Source of the DNA: an uncultured Gammaproteobacteria bacterium
GTDB taxonomy: Bacteria > Pseudomonadota > Gammaproteobacteria > Arenicellales > Poriferihabitantaceae
Direction: 5' to 3'
NCBI GenBank assembly: GCA_937992195.1
Contig: CALKKV010000024.1
Span: 1 to 64,000, forward strand
Length of the DNA stretch: 64,000 bases
Shown: positions 62,942-64,000 of the stretch, one piece after another
Layout: every line of letters starts with the position of its first letter
How positions within the stretch are numbered: the stretch's first letter is position 1
The notes under the pieces: generated by a model
Database searches by the model: none
What the model was told of the DNA's origin: nothing
What the model saw: the letters and a program-made list of their open reading frames with translations, nothing else
Made by a program: the position numbers and the translations under genes

Positions 62942-64000
62942 CAGGCTGCGCCCCCGATGGCATTGAGTTGATCGTTTGAGATCTCCGCAGCAGCCTGCTG
63001 ATAGGTTGCTTTGCGAGCCATATAAAACAAGGTGGTGATATAAGCGAAAAGCAGGAGGGCGTAGAGCGTGAGGTACATGATTAGGGTGGTAAGAAGTGGT
63101 CCGTTGGAAACGTTTGATACCGCATCTGCGGTTTTGAGTATTCCGGATACAAGATAGGGCTGACGGCCAATTTCGGTGACATACCAGCCGGCTAAAGTGG
63201 CAATCCAGCCAGAAAAAGTCATGGCGACAAAACATCTTGCCAGTCTTCGCGACAGTATGCTGTTACGCCAAAGCTGCCAGCTTCCCCACCACGATATCAC
63301 TAGCATCAGAAGACCAATTCCAATCATGATACGAAAGCCATAAAACAGTGGTGCTACGGGTGGGTGTTCCCCTTTGAATTCGTTTAATCCTTTGATTTCA
63401 CCATCGAGTTTATGCGTCAAAATCAGGCTGGCAGCTTTGGGAATACCAATTTCGGCAATGTTCTCTCTACGTTCTGCATCCGGAATAGCGAAGAGCAATA
63501 AAGGCGCTCCTTTTTCGGTTTCCCATACGCCTTCAATGGCGGCAATTTTTGCCGGCTGAATCCGCAGGGTATTCAGACCGTGCAGATCTCCAACAATGAT
63601 TTGTAGGGGAATCAAAATAGCCCCGAGGACAATGCCCGTTTTCAAGGAAAGTCGCACCCCGGGGCTGCGGTCATGACGGAGCCATCGATAGCTGGATATT
63701 CCGGCGACAAGGAAGGCGGCGGTTAAGCCCGATGCCAACAGCATATGGGTCATTCGATAGAACAGCGCGCTGTTAAATAGTATGGCCGACCAGTCGGTGA
63801 CATGGGCTTGCTGGTTGATCATTTCATAGCCGACCGGATGTTGCATCCAGGTGTTCAGCGCAAGAATCCAATACGCTGACATGGTTGTACCAATGGCCAC
63901 CAATAGTGTGGCCAGCGTGTGTAATCTATCGGATACGCGGCCGATACCAAACAGCATAATTCCGAGAAAAGTCGCTTCCATAAAAAATGCGGTAAGCACT
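62941..64000 (-). CDS. cydA: cytochrome bd-type (CioA-like) oxidase subunit I, 5' end cut off
   Basis: The C-terminal 350 or so residues are present; the N-terminus lies beyond the right edge, and the methionine at the edge is internal. Visible features: heme-b595 glutamate region FFMEATFLGIMLFG, NTWMQHPVGYEM, the heme-b558 histidine in YRMTHMLLASG, the quinol-loop start IVGDLHGLNTLRIQPAKIAAIEGVWET, and GRQPYLVSGILKTADAVS. The short quinol loop is that of CioA-type oxidases, which are often less cyanide-sensitive. The stop overlaps the cydB start. Confidence 0.92.
   Translation of the reverse strand, partial: VLTAFFMEATFLGIMLFGIGRVSDRLHTLATLLVAIGTTMSAYWILALNTWMQHPVGYEMINQQAHVTDWSAILFNSALFYRMTHMLLASGLTAAFLVAGISSYRWLRHDRSPGVRLSLKTGIVLGAILIPLQIIVGDLHGLNTLRIQPAKIAAIEGVWETEKGAPLLLFAIPDAERRENIAEIGIPKAASLILTHKLDGEIKGLNEFKGEHPPVAPLFYGFRIMIGIGLLMLVISWWGSWQLWRNSILSRRLARCFVAMTFSGWIATLAGWYVTEIGRQPYLVSGILKTADAVSNVSNGPLLTTLIMYLTLYALLLFAYITTLFYMARKATYQQAAAEISNDQLNAIGGAA

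Noticed and set aside
62942..63235. 98-residue N-terminal extension of cydB
   Set aside because: It lies wholly inside cydA in another frame. CydB homologues start at the methionine that overlaps the cydA stop (TGATG).
1..64000. CRISPR arrays, tRNA or rRNA genes, insertion sequences and integrases
   Set aside because: Searched by eye on both strands. I saw no spaced direct repeats, no cloverleaf-like sequence and no transposase-like product. A covariance-model or IS search would be needed to exclude them formally.

Overview
The window looks like chromosomal DNA of a marine heterotrophic gammaproteobacterium. The grounds are the mix of gene families: TRAP and tripartite tricarboxylate transporters, Entner-Doudoroff-type sugar-acid enzymes, Tex, HtpX, a CioAB-type bd oxidase, and above all genes for marine organosulfur compounds. 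Base composition is moderate. I see no rRNA, tRNA, CRISPR array, insertion sequence or phage gene, so the taxonomy is an inference from gene content only.

Layout. 0-10 kb: a Sel1-repeat protein, a 2OG-Fe(II) oxygenase-like protein, a minus-strand sugar-acid operon (kdgK, eda, secreted amidohydrolase) with the fossil of a GntR regulator directly upstream, an ankyrin/coiled-coil membrane protein, and a dctPQM TRAP transporter that plausibly feeds the sugar-acid enzymes. 10-23.7 kb: envelope and housekeeping genes (OmpA-type lipoprotein, HtpX, coiled-coil/HhH protein, a BON-OmpA protein with a long repeat coil, aquaporin, several small exported proteins) and a gene-poor, RNA-structure-rich stretch near 22.6-23.3 kb. 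23.7-36 kb: a dddP-like gene (DMSP lyase of the M24 family) in a two-gene operon with a Rieske oxygenase, then a PhoX-type phosphatase, an aminotransferase, a DNA-repair methyltransferase, an FAD-linked dehydrogenase, a periplasmic retropepsin-like protein and Tex.

35.9-48.6 kb is the most coherent system: a methanesulfonate (MSA) catabolic island. A LysR regulator is divergent from a TauE/SafE sulfite exporter and a GcvT-like folate protein. Next come a PanB-like hydroxymethyltransferase and msmABCD (the MSA monooxygenase, recognised by the CxH-X26-CxxH Rieske spacing), then a sulfonate-type ABC importer with two permeases and two different ATPases. The expected chemistry is MSA + O2 + NADH to formaldehyde + sulfite: TauE would remove sulfite, and the two folate-linked proteins are candidates for handling formaldehyde. 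The two ATPases carry complementary defects in catalytic motifs, which predicts an asymmetric heterodimer with one working site. Several intercistronic hairpins follow genes whose products are needed in excess.

48.6-64 kb: a decayed gene, a CoA-transferase, p-hydroxybenzoate hydroxylase, a PQQ-type sugar dehydrogenase with its cytochrome c, a GFA-family protein, a secreted alpha/beta hydrolase, a membrane-anchored ClpP-fold protein, a GlcG/HbpS protein, a lone NMT1-type binding protein, tctCBA, a beta-carbonic anhydrase, and the cydBA (cioBA-like) oxidase operon, which runs off the right edge.
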